Source of the DNA: Schoenoplectus triqueter
Taxonomy: Eukaryota; Streptophyta; Magnoliopsida; Poales; Cyperaceae
Assembly (NCBI GenBank): GCA_964058805.1
Contig: CAXKVV010000249.1
Location: 1 to 31,424 of the forward strand
Direction of reading: 5' to 3'
Length of the DNA stretch: 31,424 nucleotides
A program made the position numbers and the translations under genes. Under the pieces are notes generated by a model. The model searched no databases and had not been told where the DNA came from. It saw nothing but the letters and a program-made list of their open reading frames with translations. Numbering within the stretch: position 1 is the first letter of the stretch; each line of letters begins with the position of its first letter. Shown here piece by piece: positions 19,955 through 31,010 of this stretch.

Positions 19955-20357
19955 TAGTAAATATACTATGAGTTTAAACTCACATAGATCTTTTGTGAGC
20001 TTAACTTAAAAAAATATTTTTAAATTTTAATTTATCATCCTGATTAAATTCTTTATATGAAAATCTTGTGGGATACAAAAATTTGGAATGTTTTGAGCTT
20101 TTTAAGTCACCGTTTTTAATTTTTTAAAATAATGTTCAAGTATTGAATACATTATTATTATTTTTAGAGTTAATTTTTAAAAATTAAAAATCATAACTTA
20201 AAAAACTCAAAACACTCCAAATTTTTGCATCCCACAAGATTTTCATATAAAGAATTTAATGAGCATGATAAATTAAAATTTGGAGATGATTTGATATATT
20301 TATTGAGTTAAATTCACGAAAGGTCTCCGTGAGTTTAAGCTGACGGTATTTTTACTC
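19955..20357. mobile_element. Foldback MITE copy 2 (403 bp)
   Basis: Nearly the whole element is one inverted repeat. TAGTAAATATAC at the left pairs with GTATTTTTACTC at the right. Within the arms, AAAATCTTGTGGGATACAAA pairs with its complement near 20230. It shares the arm sequence with copy 1 at 7998-8653 (GTGGGATACAAAAATTTGGA against TGGGGTACAAAAATTTAGGA) but has no hAT insertion. No matching target duplication is visible; the right flank is a short (TC)n run. Confidence 0.8.
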
Positions 20358-21600
20358 TCTCTCTCTATATAGTTATGCTTTAGTTGCAAAGTACAAAATA
20401 TTTTTGTATTTCACGTCGTATCTCCCATTTCCAAATTCAAAACACCGATCCAACCATCCAAAGTATTCTCTCTCTATATATAATATCATGTAGTTGAAAT
20501 ATAACATTTCTTAACAAAACTATTAACGGATATCTAATTATAAGAGAATAAATATTAAAGCAAACATTTCTGTTAAAAAGTAGTCCACTTGTTGAACTAA
20601 ATGAAATTATAAGCCTAATGAGTATCTGTCGACTATATCTTGATTTTCCAAACCCATTTTTTTGAAATCCTTAAAATTAACTCTTAACTATTATCCATTG
20701 GACACTTAAATATTACACTAATGTACAATTGACTATTGCATCAATATCCACTTAGTTTAATCACAAAAAAACGAACAAGAAACGTGGAGTGTAGGAGTCA
20801 GTGACCAGCCACACAGAGAGGGAGATTGAAACCCTAAAAGCTGGAAACATGCCAAAAGACAACTCGGCAACAGCAAGGTAGCTTGAGACGGACAAAAACA
20901 AGTAGAAGTGCATGCAAATTTTGGATGCTCGCGTGGTGATTTTTGGGGCACATGTGAACAGGAAAGAAGCTAACTATTTTGTCGTCATGGCTTACAGACA
21001 TGGAATTTGGGTTATATGCATCCAAATAAAATACACTAATCCCTGGAGCCATTCTAAATTAAAGATGGTTTTATGTACTCATACTACTTGTTGCTCTTAA
21101 TGTAGTAACACTTCACACTTGTCTGGAAGTAGCAAAATAAATTCCTTTAGTTTTCTCTTCTTCTTTATTAAGAAGAGAAAAGATTAATTATTATGCTTTC
21201 TATTCCTACATTAGTTGTAAAATATAAAAATATTTATGCACCCATTATTTGTACATTTAATTGCACACAGACACACGAGCCTTTCGGACCATATTTGGCA
21301 GAAGGATAACTAAGAATAAATTCACTTCCATATCCATTTTATCTTGTTCCCAAACCGAATCCTAAGAAATATAAATAATTAAGCAATACGCTAATCAATT
21401 CGATTCAAAACTCTTATTACTTCTCAGAAACATCACATCAGTTTATATAAAACATAATATCAAAAACTAACCAAGTCCCAATCCTAAGGTATTAGCCACA
21501 ACACAGAACAAACAAAATAACATGACATAGTTCAATAATAAAGAATCAAATGACATAATAATCTATGAGTCAATTGAAGCAAGCAACTGTACCCTCTGAA
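20358..21600. other. Spacer, no supported gene
   Basis: AT-rich sequence with (TC)/(TA) runs near 20355 and 20470. The 60-70 codon frames at 20757-21100 have no recognisable features. The right part may include the 3' untranslated tail of the LINE that follows, whose 3' end I could not fix. Confidence 0.4.
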
Positions 21601-23437
21601 TATCCATCAAATCCAATATTACTTCAGTAGAACGGTACAATGGTTCCAAATCACTATTTAAACCTATATATAAATAAAATTGAGAAAGAACATGAAAAAT
21701 AAAATGAGCGTGGAGAATGAAAAGTTGTTCCTTGAAAAATTATAGAATTTCGTAATATATACACAATAGAGATTGAATAAATAAACGATTTATAGGTTTC
21801 AAATGAACGGTAGATTCTCACATACTAGAAAAAGAATCTAGTATTAAAAAATACCTCGGTTATTATATCTATTAAAATTATTCCAAAAATTAAAACTAAT
21901 GGAACAATGCACAAATAAATGATTAAAGTTTCTATAGAGGAACAAAAGACATGAAGATGACTCCGATCATCCTCTTCATAACAAAATATCTTTAGTCAAA
22001 ATCTTCTTATGTAATGCCAATGAACTAAATAATTTAATTTTTAAAAGAATATTTAATTTCCAATTAGATCCAGCCAGAGATATTTTACTCCTCTGAAATT
22101 TAAAAATAAGTACATGGAATGAACAATAAAAGAACAATGAGGATGGAGACCCCACAAGACTGAATCTGAAACAAAATGTTGAAAAGGAAAATCAGATAAA
22201 ATAGGAAATAACTCAGTCTTTTCTCGTCGAAGACCCAAACTAACCCCTCTAGTCAGTGGTATGCCGATATTATCATTATTACAAAGATGATATAAAGTAA
22301 TAGTACAATTAAATTTTGCCTTTTGGAAAAGGAGAGGAAATTGAACAAAAAAATGCAGAATTGAGATACCAATTATGATGCCAAAAAGAGTCCCGACCAT
22401 TCCCAATAATTTTGTTTTTCATACATAACCTCATATAAGGCACTAAATGACACACATGATTATAGAAAAAAAAAAGATAAATTCCCAGTAACTCTGCCTT
22501 GATATCTAATTTGAAAAATTAATTTCCAGATCCCTGAATAATCAGCATAAAAGTAAGTTCAAGTTCATTTAGATAAAAGAGCAATATTCATTTGATCTAA
22601 ATCCAATACCTCCATACCCCCATGCTCTTTATGTAAGCAAATAACCCTTCAACTAATCAAAATATATTTCCTTGTATGAAGTACCACAACACTAGTCCAA
22701 AGAAAATGGCGTCATAATCAATCAATCTTATTCATAACCCTCCATGGAATGCGATAAATTGATAAAAAAACATAAAGTCAAAGATGATAAAATAAAATTT
22801 AACATGATTATCCTACCATCCATCCAAATTTTTTTTTCCTTTCCATGAATCTAATCGCTTTTGAAAAGTAGAGATCAACCCTTCCCATGCCTCCCTATTT
22901 TTTTTTTCAATGTAATCAAACCCCCAAACATTTAATTGGTAACTTACCAAATTTACATAAAAAAATATTGTAAAAAAATAAAGCATCCTCCTAAGACAGA
23001 TTAAGAGGTATAAGTTCTGTTTTAGAAAAAATAATTTGCAAATCAGAAATACCTTAAAAAGTATAAAATATCCATTTAGCTTTCTCAACCATATTTCTAT
23101 CAGCTTGTAAAAAAAATTATATCATCAATATATTGCAAGTTAACGAGTTGAAAACTAGAAGGTAAAATAGACCTAAACCTCAAATATGGTTAGCCAACAT
23201 AGTTTTGTGAATCAACTTATTGAGACTTACTCCTGCTAAAATAAACAAAAGAGAAGAGAGCAGATCCCCTGAAGGACACCATGTGTACATTAAAAAAATG
23301 AACACAATTGATAATTACATTTACCCTACCACCCCATAACAACTTAGAAATTCAAGATACCCACTGGTCCGAAAAGCCTCGTTGTTTAAAACAATGTAAT
23401 AAATAAGTCCAATTGACATAATCAAAAACCTTTTGAA

Positions 23438-23573
23438 TTTTTTTTTGATCGGAAAGATAAGAGTCAAGCTTTCAAATTTCATAATTGTCCATAAGGACCT
23501 TCCATCTGAGTTTCGAACTCATGACCTCCCACTCAGAGGGTGTTGTCTTTGACCACTAGATCAAAGGCTGATT
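23438..23573 (-). mobile_element. tRNA-derived SINE inserted in the LINE
   Basis: On the - strand it begins near 23573 with TCAGCCTTTGATCTAGTGGT (A-box region). It carries the B-box GAGTTCGAAACTC (complement at 23508-23520) and ends in an A run after CCGATC (a T run at 23438-23446 on the + strand). A/B spacing suits an RNA polymerase III promoter. It splits the LINE reading at KL[DFE]-[KAF]DYVNW. Flanks on the - strand, TTTGAGAA and TTCAAAAG, are similar enough to be a decayed target duplication. It is not a tRNA gene, because only the promoter half resembles tRNA. Confidence 0.75.
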
Positions 23574-24049
23574 CTCAAATTAGTTTAAGTAAAATCTCAG
23601 GTTCCTTAGAATAATGAACACTATGTAAAATTTGATGAGTAAGAACAACCCCTTCAAGAATAAAATGCCCCTTTAAAAAACCCAGCTAAGGCGAACCAAT
23701 AATTTTAGAAAACAGCAACTATAATCGATTAGCCAACACTTTGGAACAAAATTTATAACTACAATTTAGTAAGCTTATGGGTCTATATTCAGTGACTAAA
23801 GAAAGATTCTGCATCTTAGGTACCAAACAAACAGAAACTCTATATGATTTAGAAATATCTAAAGTACCATTATAAAATTTTTAAAAGGGCAGAAGTAAGT
23901 CAGATTTAATCAAAGGCCAAAAATGCTGATAAAAATGTATGGAAAAACCATCCGGTCCAGCTGTGTTATCCGGTGCCATAATAAAAACTACAGCATGAAT
24001 TTCAGCAAGTAAAAGAAGCTATCAAAACAAGGTTATGCTCTAAAGAGAC

Positions 24050-24375
24050 CTTCTCACATGAGCTTGAATAATCATATAAAAATTGTACCACATGAGCTTG
24101 AATAATGGAAAAATTACCCCAAATGACACCCCCTTACCAAATATTTTTTTTTTATAAAATTGTACCACATGAGCTTGAATAATGGAAAATTCATCAGTAT
24201 CATGACCATCAATAATCATATGAGAAATCATATGTTTTTTATAATTAGCAGATGCAACCTTATGCAAAAACTTGGAATTTGCATCCCTTCTTTAACTCAC
24301 TTATCCTTATCACTTTGAACCCACTTTACCGTTTCAATATTATAGATATTACCGTTTCAATATTATAGATATTAA
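24050..24375. repeat. Short local duplications within the LINE
   Basis: ACATGAGCTTGAATAAT occurs three times (about 24056, 24091 and 24168). A 22-bp unit with ACCGTTTCAATATTATAGAT is doubled at 24328-24372. These look like replication slippage in dead sequence. Confidence 0.75.
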
Positions 24376-24848
24376 ATAAATCCTTCTTAAGTTGAAATAA
24401 TTCATCCCATTCAGAAGATAATAAATCCCTTTGATCTTGAAAAAGTTGTATTTGTGAAATCAAATTTGTTTTCTTATCCCTAGTGATCTTATTGACGTTA
24501 AAGATTCTAACCCTTCATCTTACGATCGACGTATATGACCCATCTTAATTTGCCACCATCGGGCTCTATCATCATACCTCAAATGGACCTCATTCCACCA
24601 ATTAAATACTAAATCATCAATGCCATCAATATGTATCCAAAAATTTTCAAACTTAAAATGAAAAGGTCTAGAGAAGTTTACAACGCCAGTATCCAAAACA
24701 ATAGGAGCATGTTAAAAAAAATCTAGATAAATAAAAAAACATGCAAAAGGATAATGGATATCCCAATCAGAAGATAACAAAGTACGATGAAGTAAAGCTT
24801 TATGAGAATTTTGTCCTTCGAGCTCATGAATATTTTTTATTATGAGTC

Positions 24849-25268
24849 TAGGGGTTTCAATTATTGATCCGACCGAATGGATTAATCTGACCCGATTCGA
24901 CATGATCCGAATATAAATGAGTCGGGTATGAGTTTAATTTTTTTTGACCTGGATCGGATTCAGATTAATTTGACCCGATTAATTATATTTTTTAAAGTTA
25001 TTTTGTGATTTAGTACTAATTAAAATTTATATATATACTAATTAAGATTAATTATAAAGTAATTAATAATTTATTGTTTAAAATTACATAAAAATAATTA
25101 ATAAATAATTAATTATTTTACACGGATTGGGTCAGGTTGACTCGTGTCTTGTCGGGTTGGATATGGATTAAAATTTTTTGACCCAAATTTAATCGAGTCG
25201 GGTTCAGATCGGATAAAAAAATAATAATATGACCTGACCTGACCCGACCCGACCCATTGACACCCCTA
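24849..25268. mobile_element. hAT-like MITE (420 bp) inserted in the LINE
   Basis: The terminal inverted repeats are TAGGGGTTTCAA and TTGACACCCCTA. The right flank ATTATGAC (25269-25276) recurs on the left as ATTATGAGTC (24839-24848) with two extra bases, a decayed 8-bp duplication. The LINE endonuclease reading resumes on both sides. The ends are rich in GACCCGA/GGATCGG motifs around an ATTAATTA core. It belongs to the same family as 15109-15503. Confidence 0.8.
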
Positions 25269-25842
25269 ATTATGACCTTTAAAATCTAATACTGCACAAG
25301 AAGAAATTAACTGAAATCATTAAACATAGTGGAATGTCTCAAATTAAAAGTATAACCATGTTCCTCAGTCGAGTCCTAGTAATGTTGAAATCCCCACCCA
25401 CAGCCCAGTTAATAATGCCTAAAGAGAACAGATTAAGTAGTTCAAGCCGAAATAATGATTTCACCATAAACGTTTGTCAGGGCCCATCCAAAACAATCTT
25501 TATGATTTTGGAGGAAAATAGTAATCGAAAAAAACCCAACCATAACCCTTTGAACAGAATAAATAGTATCACTAAAACCAATTAATAATGCCCCAGATTT
25601 ATCCTAAGAAAATGCCAAGAATTATAACTAGCTGAAATACAAAACTCTTCTTAATTTAAACTATTAAAATTTTAAAGCATATTATGTACAGAGTGTGGGA
25701 TTCAAAATATCCTCCATCGGTTAATTAATTTCTTAGTACTAAAGCATTAACTAATCCTGAAAATTTCAACCTAAAAGAAAGAGACATCCTAAGTAAAAAC
25801 TTACAAATACAATATTAACACCACGTTAGTTTCAACTTCGAA

Positions 25843-26326
25843 TACGGGTGTCAAAACTTGACCCGACCAGATGGTCGATCTGATCCGGTTCAAATCTATT
25901 CCGACCCGAAATAATCCGAAAATAAATAAACTGAATATGGGGTCAAAATTTTTTAACCTATCACGAATCATGTCGGGTATGGATCGACCCAACTGAAACC
26001 ATTTAATGATTTTTATTATATTTTATAATTTAACGTTAATTATTATATATATTGAGATTAATTATATATTAATTAATAATAAATTTCTTAAAAATATATA
26101 AAAATAATGAATCACTCGGATTGCCACGCTTCGTGCCTGTATAAATAGCTTCAACGAGAACAGTGAGCGCCTCCTGCTCAACGTAAAGTGGCCTACGAAG
26201 ACAAATTAATTATTTTTTGGGTCTGATCAAAGTTATTTTTACTTAAATTTAAATGAGTTGAGTCGGCTTAAGTATAAAATAAAATAAAATAATAATGACC
26301 GATCTGATCCGACATTAATACTCATA
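25843..26326. mobile_element. hAT-like MITE with an internal foreign segment
   Basis: The left end TACGGGTGTCAAAACTTGAC and right end TTAATACTCATA are degenerate family termini. The left half follows the 24849 element, with AAATAATCCGAAAATAAAT and an ATTAATTA core. At 26117-26201 a GC-richer segment absent from the other copies is inserted. No convincing target duplication was found. Confidence 0.6.
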
Positions 26327-27529
26327 AAATCTGCGATAAAATGGGGGCAAAATAACAAAATGGTTAGAAACATCCTATCATTTCTTGTATAGTTGATAAA
26401 TTCATTTTTTAAGGTTTAACCACTCTTATGCATAAAATGATGACGAATATATTATAGCGACGGTGATTCAATTATGTGAACGTAATTTCAAAAACTAATT
26501 TTAAAGAATTGAAGTGGACACGACAAATTAAAACATACGCCGTTTGATGACCTCCGGATCATCATCATCATCATCGATCATCATTGTCATCTTACATGAG
26601 GGTTGAAAAATCCTTATTGCTGGCGCCTCCAATATATTTTTAACTTTCAAGTTTTAGTAATAAAACTAAAATTTAGATAATAAAAAAATAATTAGGTATT
26701 ATATTATGACTTTCTCTATAAGTAAAAATATATATATATATATATTTTTTTTATCGGAATCAGTAATTTGAGATATGAACGTTTAGAAAATATATATTGA
26801 CAGTACTGCATTTATTGATGCTTTTGATGACAACTAAGTTAAATTTATGTCACATTAAGTATTTGGACGTTTCAAATAAATTCAGACTTATAATGCAACA
26901 AAGCACAGTTCTCTGATGAGTGACGCCTGATCTCATCTCCATGTGGAACTGTGGAAGGAAGGAACAAAGAGGCTCCATGCCTCCACAGCACCAATCCTGG
27001 CAATTGCAATTTGCAAATGGCAATGTATCCTGCCATCCTATATTCCTATTCCTGCAAGCAAACAGCCCTCTCCAGTTGTCACCAACTCTCTTTTACAGTA
27101 CCTCATCACGAGAACTGCTTTCTATGCATTCATTCATTAATTTCTCCAAATGTATTACTATTTTGCTAGCTAGCATTATTCCCTCTCCAAACTTGATCGT
27201 AAATAAATAAGTACAAATGATTATAACAATTACAAATGGCAATAATATTTATAGTTTTCTATCTAATCCTATAAAAAGTAATAAGTATAACACATATTTA
27301 TAGTTTCAAAATTTAAGATGAATATATTTATTTTTTAAGCATCGGTACTTACAACTCAAATTAAACATTACCATTCAGAAAAATAAAGATTTAAATTTTC
27401 GCAGAAAATTTAATAAGTCTTTTTAACTCATGAATGTTTAAGTATAGACTTTAGATTTTGTACTATGGTTTTAGGCATAATAGGCCAAAAACTATTATAC
27501 TATATATCTGATTATATTTTGCATCATGG
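26327..27529. other. Spacer with microsatellites, no supported gene
   Basis: It contains (ATC)n near 26558-26585 and (TA)n near 26730-26745. A less AT-rich island at 26920-27140 has three overlapping small frames of no recognisable type. It could be an old gene fragment, but I see no domain. Confidence 0.4.
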
Positions 27530-27537
27530 GTGTTTAC

Positions 27538-29585
27538 TAGAGGTGACAGAACCTGACCCGACCCAAGAAACCCGCCCGACCCGTTCGAATTCGATACGAT
27601 TTAAAATCCGAAATGACTCTACACTGCATGATCCGATATCTGACCCAACCCGACCCAACCCGACCTGATACAACCTGAAACCCAAACTGACCCGATATCC
27701 GACTCAACCCGACCTGATACGGTCCGAAACCCAAAATGACCGGACACTAAATGTCTCACTACCCAACCCGACCCAACCTGTTACGGTCCGAAACCCAAAA
27801 TGACCTGACATTAGATGTCCCGATACCTGACCCGACCCAACTTGAAATCCGAAATGACCCGATCTAACCCGTCACCAAATGATACAGAAATAAAAAAATA
27901 TTTATAAAATGGAATTAAATATTTTAAAATTAAAATAACTAAACTTTATGATCAACTTTACTTAAGTAATGAATTTTATGAGATTTTTTTTATTACTCAT
28001 ATACGTCAAAATAATTTAAACCATTAAATTTCAACTAAAGATTACAACATTAAAATATTAGATGATCTTTGTCAAATTTTTGGTATAAAAATAGAAAAAT
28101 ATGAAAAACATGATTATGATGATTATAAAATTTTTCACCTAATTTAATTCATTGATCAGTTGAGGATAATTTATGATCATCCGATTATATATTTTTAAAG
28201 TTAGTTAATCAACATTGTCCCAATTCATCGATCAGTTGAGGATAATTCATAATCATCCGATTATATATTTTTAAAGTTAATTAATCAACATTGTCCCAAG
28301 CTTTAAACTTATGAAATTTATCTAGTGTATAGTAGACATAATTATTTAGAATGTGAGCGGAACAGATCATCGATGATGTGTTTAGAATTCTTGTTGTATC
28401 ATATGCTCTATCATACTTGTAGTTGATTATGTAACATGATAACTCATTAGACGTTCAAATGAAGAGCAATGCTAATTTTTGAAAAAAATAAAGATCCATT
28501 CCGTTGAATTTTTTTTTTGAAAAATATTATTAGTGTCAAATTTTATATAAATTTGAGCTATTCAGATGCTTCATCCATAAAATTAAAAATAACGTCAATG
28601 TATGGTCCTAATTTTTTTAGACCTGATCGAAGATGCAACTTACTTCAATGAAGCTAATTTTTTATATGTAAGATATTTATTACATCTCTATCATAGTACA
28701 AAAAAGATAAAAAATTCATATATATTCAGCCTTCCATCAATTCATTTGAAAATTAAAGGTTATAGATTGTTTGTTTGGATATGTTCATGACACGACATCA
28801 AAATTACAACAAAATTGAACTATAGCTCACTTTTGTAATAAATATTTTTACTTATTTTTTGAGAATTTTTTAACCTACCTATTTTATTTTTTAAGTATTT
28901 TAAATTGAAATAAGTTTATGATCTACTTATAATCCTAGGATGAATATTAAACAGTTATGATCCATTGGATGAATATTTTTTTTTACAGAACTTACATGTG
29001 CGTCCTTTGAATAATATGTTTAATTTATGAATTATTCACGTATTTTATGAGTTACGACTTTTTAAAAAAAAATCGTCTAAAACCCGGCCCATCAATTCCC
29101 TGACCCAATCTGCCCTGACCCGCCGTACCAGGCAACCCGGCCCCAAAACCCGTTAAAATCCGTTGCCTCAGCCCTCAGTGCCTTACTAAATGATATGAAT
29201 TAATGCAATTAAGAACGACTTCTGCTAAAGTGATAATGAGCTAGCTTAGTTATAGTCTTGAATCGAAACTAGATGATCCGAGAACCGATCTAATCCGACC
29301 TGATACAACCCGACACTAGATGACCTAAGAACCGACCCGATCCGACCTGATATGACCTGAAATCCGAAATGATCCGACACTATATGACCCGATAATCAAC
29401 CCGACCCGATCTGATCAAACATGAAACCTGAAATGACCCGACACTATATGACTCGATACCCAACCCGACCCGACCCGATTAGACCCGTTACCCAATAATC
29501 TTATTGATTCAAATTGATCCGACCTGATCCGTCCCGACCCAAACCCGAACCTGAACCCGCCCAACCCGCCTGATTGCCACCTCTA
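27538..29585. mobile_element. Large hAT-like non-autonomous element (2048 bp)
   Basis: The ends TAGAGGTGACA and TGCCACCTCTA are inverted repeats (one mismatch), and TAGAGGTGGC is a known plant hAT terminus. GTGTTTAC (27530-27537) and GTGTTTAG (29586-29593) form an 8-bp target duplication with one mismatch. Both ends carry arrays of CCCGACCC-rich units in the same orientation (27548-27880 and 29080-29575), repeated about every 64 bp around GGTCCGAAACCCAAAATGAC at 27721 and 27785. The 1.2-kb centre is AT-rich with no transposase, so any movement depended on another element. Confidence 0.82.
28146..28297. repeat. 76-bp tandem duplication inside the hAT-like element
   Basis: Units 28146-28221 and 28222-28297 are almost identical (AATTCATYGATCAGTTGAGG to ATTGTCCC). 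Their high identity means a recent duplication compared with the rest of the element. Confidence 0.9.
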
Positions 29586-29831
29586 GTGTTTAGCACCGAG
29601 GCACTGGTGTTTTAAATTCGAGAGCATTGATTTGGAGGCAATGTGTCATAGCACCTGTGTGTTTACCCCTGAAAGGTTGAAGAAAGAAATACAGGAGAAA
29701 AGCCAAGATCAAACCCTAGAGAGGAGCTGAAATAGTATAATCCCTATGCCACATGAAATGATGTCAATGCCAAGCTAGTATTCTGATACAACTAGTCATG
29801 AGAAATTTCAAATGTGATTTTGCTTTCAAGG

Positions 29832-30050
29832 CTGACCTGGTGCCAAAGCTGCGAGCAACCACCTAACCATGCTTTGATTTGTGTCAATTACTGATAAGTA
29901 GTCAGTTCTTTGACCAAGTCACCCTCATGTTAAGGGATTGAAAGACAATTTCACAAGACTGATCAGGTGCCAAAGCTGGGAGCAACCATCTGATCAAGTC
30001 TAGATCTGTATCAACTGTTGACATGTAATCAACTGTTGATCAGATCAAGC
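29832..30050. repeat. 127-bp degenerate tandem duplication
   Basis: GGTGCCAAAGCTGSGAGCAA occurs at about 29839 and 29966, each followed by CCAYCTRA and TGTRTCAACT-like sequence. The two units are about 127 bp apart. This opens a different kind of repeat-like tract running to the end of the window, whose family I cannot name. Confidence 0.65.
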
Positions 30051-30439
30051 CCTAATGAATATCAATATAAGTCTAATTGGTATTTAGTTAGGGTGGTTTC
30101 TGCAAGAGGGAGATAATTGGCAGAGACATTGAGCTACAAATGAAATCTGGGATTAATTCAGAAGGAATAACAGGGTTTATTTGAGAAAAGAATTTTTAAT
30201 TCAGAGAAGGAAGGGTAAAAATGGAATTAAAAATTACAGGGGTGATCATCATGATTTTAGGGATTTTTGGTGAAATTTTCATGATTTTTGGATAAGTGGA
30301 GCTATTAAAATAAATTCAGGGAAGATAAAGGCAGAATAAATGGATTAATCAAAGGCTGAGATTTGATCAGAACAGTTCTGGGTGCAAGTTGGGGATAACA
30401 GCAGCTCTGGGTACAAACTGGGTACAAGAAACACAGGAG

Positions 30440-31010
30440 ATATAAAATAAGCGAAGAGAGAGGGTGTGCCACGTGGCAGCCTCTCATTGGGCCATGTCAG
30501 CAAGTGGGCCCCACCCTGGTATGAGTCACTGACAAGTGGGCCCCACCTCAGTGCCACGTGGCAGACAGCCAGTGGGCCACCTCATCCCATCCTATGCCAC
30601 ACGGCATCACACCAGTGGTCCACTACATACCCTCTGTGCCACATGACATCACACCACAAGGGCCACCTCACCAGGCAGATACAAATGGCCAGCTCTGATT
30701 GGACCACATCACAAGCCACATCACCACTTGAGCCACATGGCTATCTGTGAGTGGTCCACACCAGCAAGGGATATGCCAAATGGCAACACACAGGGTGAGC
30801 CACCTCAACAGCTGGGTGCCACATGGCACTTCCCTATTGGTCCATCCCAGCCATGTGAGCCCCACCATACCACAAGATGACTGACATGTGGGCCCCACCA
30901 ACATGCCACGTGGCAAGCTGTGACAGAGCCACCTCAACACCCACATGACACATGGCAGCACATTAAGTAACACACCTCAGCAAGCCAGACTATTCATATT
31001 AACACATGGC
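30440..31010. repeat. Array of G-box and GTGGGCCCCAC motifs
   Basis: The 12-bp palindrome TGCCACGTGGCA is at 30467-30478, 30552-30563 and 30904-30915, with degenerate copies (GCCACATGGC, GCCACACGGC, GCCAAATGGC, ACACATGGCA) between. They alternate with GTGGGCCCCACC at about 30506, 30538 and 30890. CACGTG is the bZIP/bHLH G-box, and GTGGGNCC fits TCP factor sites. A TATA-like ATATAAAATA precedes the array near 30440. The array looks repeat-derived; open frames through it on both strands are by-products. Confidence 0.6.

Larger units (their letters stand above)
21870..25800 (-). pseudogene. L1-type LINE ORF2 (endonuclease-reverse transcriptase), decayed
   Basis: Read on the - strand, the order is that of plant L1 ORF2. 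The N-terminus is near 25780. An endonuclease motif VGGDFNITR is at about 25375-25401 with ILDFKG after it. The reverse transcriptase follows: GPDGFSIHFYQHFW (near 23944), EYRPISLLNC (near 23770), LLSSLLFILAGVSLNKL (near 23240) and YIDD at 23121-23132 in place of YADD. Then come FQKRLDSWKGKK (near 22840), a WxG...FxVxS connection segment (22053-22406) and a zf-RVT-like tail near 21890-22020. Many stops and frameshifts make it non-functional. It is interrupted by a SINE and a hAT MITE. Confidence 0.88.

Noticed and set aside
20912..21100. 62-codon + strand frame and overlapping - strand frames
   Set aside because: No domain, no splice context and no similarity that I recognise.
23500..23573. 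Possible tRNA gene (A and B boxes present)
   Set aside because: No cloverleaf can be drawn, there is an A run at the end and it sits inside a LINE, so a SINE fits better.
27537..27734. Paired frames on both strands with regular Pro/Arg or Gly/Val patterns
   Set aside because: They come from the CCCGACC arrays of the hAT-like element.
30305..30973. Overlapping frames on both strands with Trp/His/Pro-rich sequence
   Set aside because: They are produced by the repeated GCCACGTGGC and GTGGGCCCCAC motifs.
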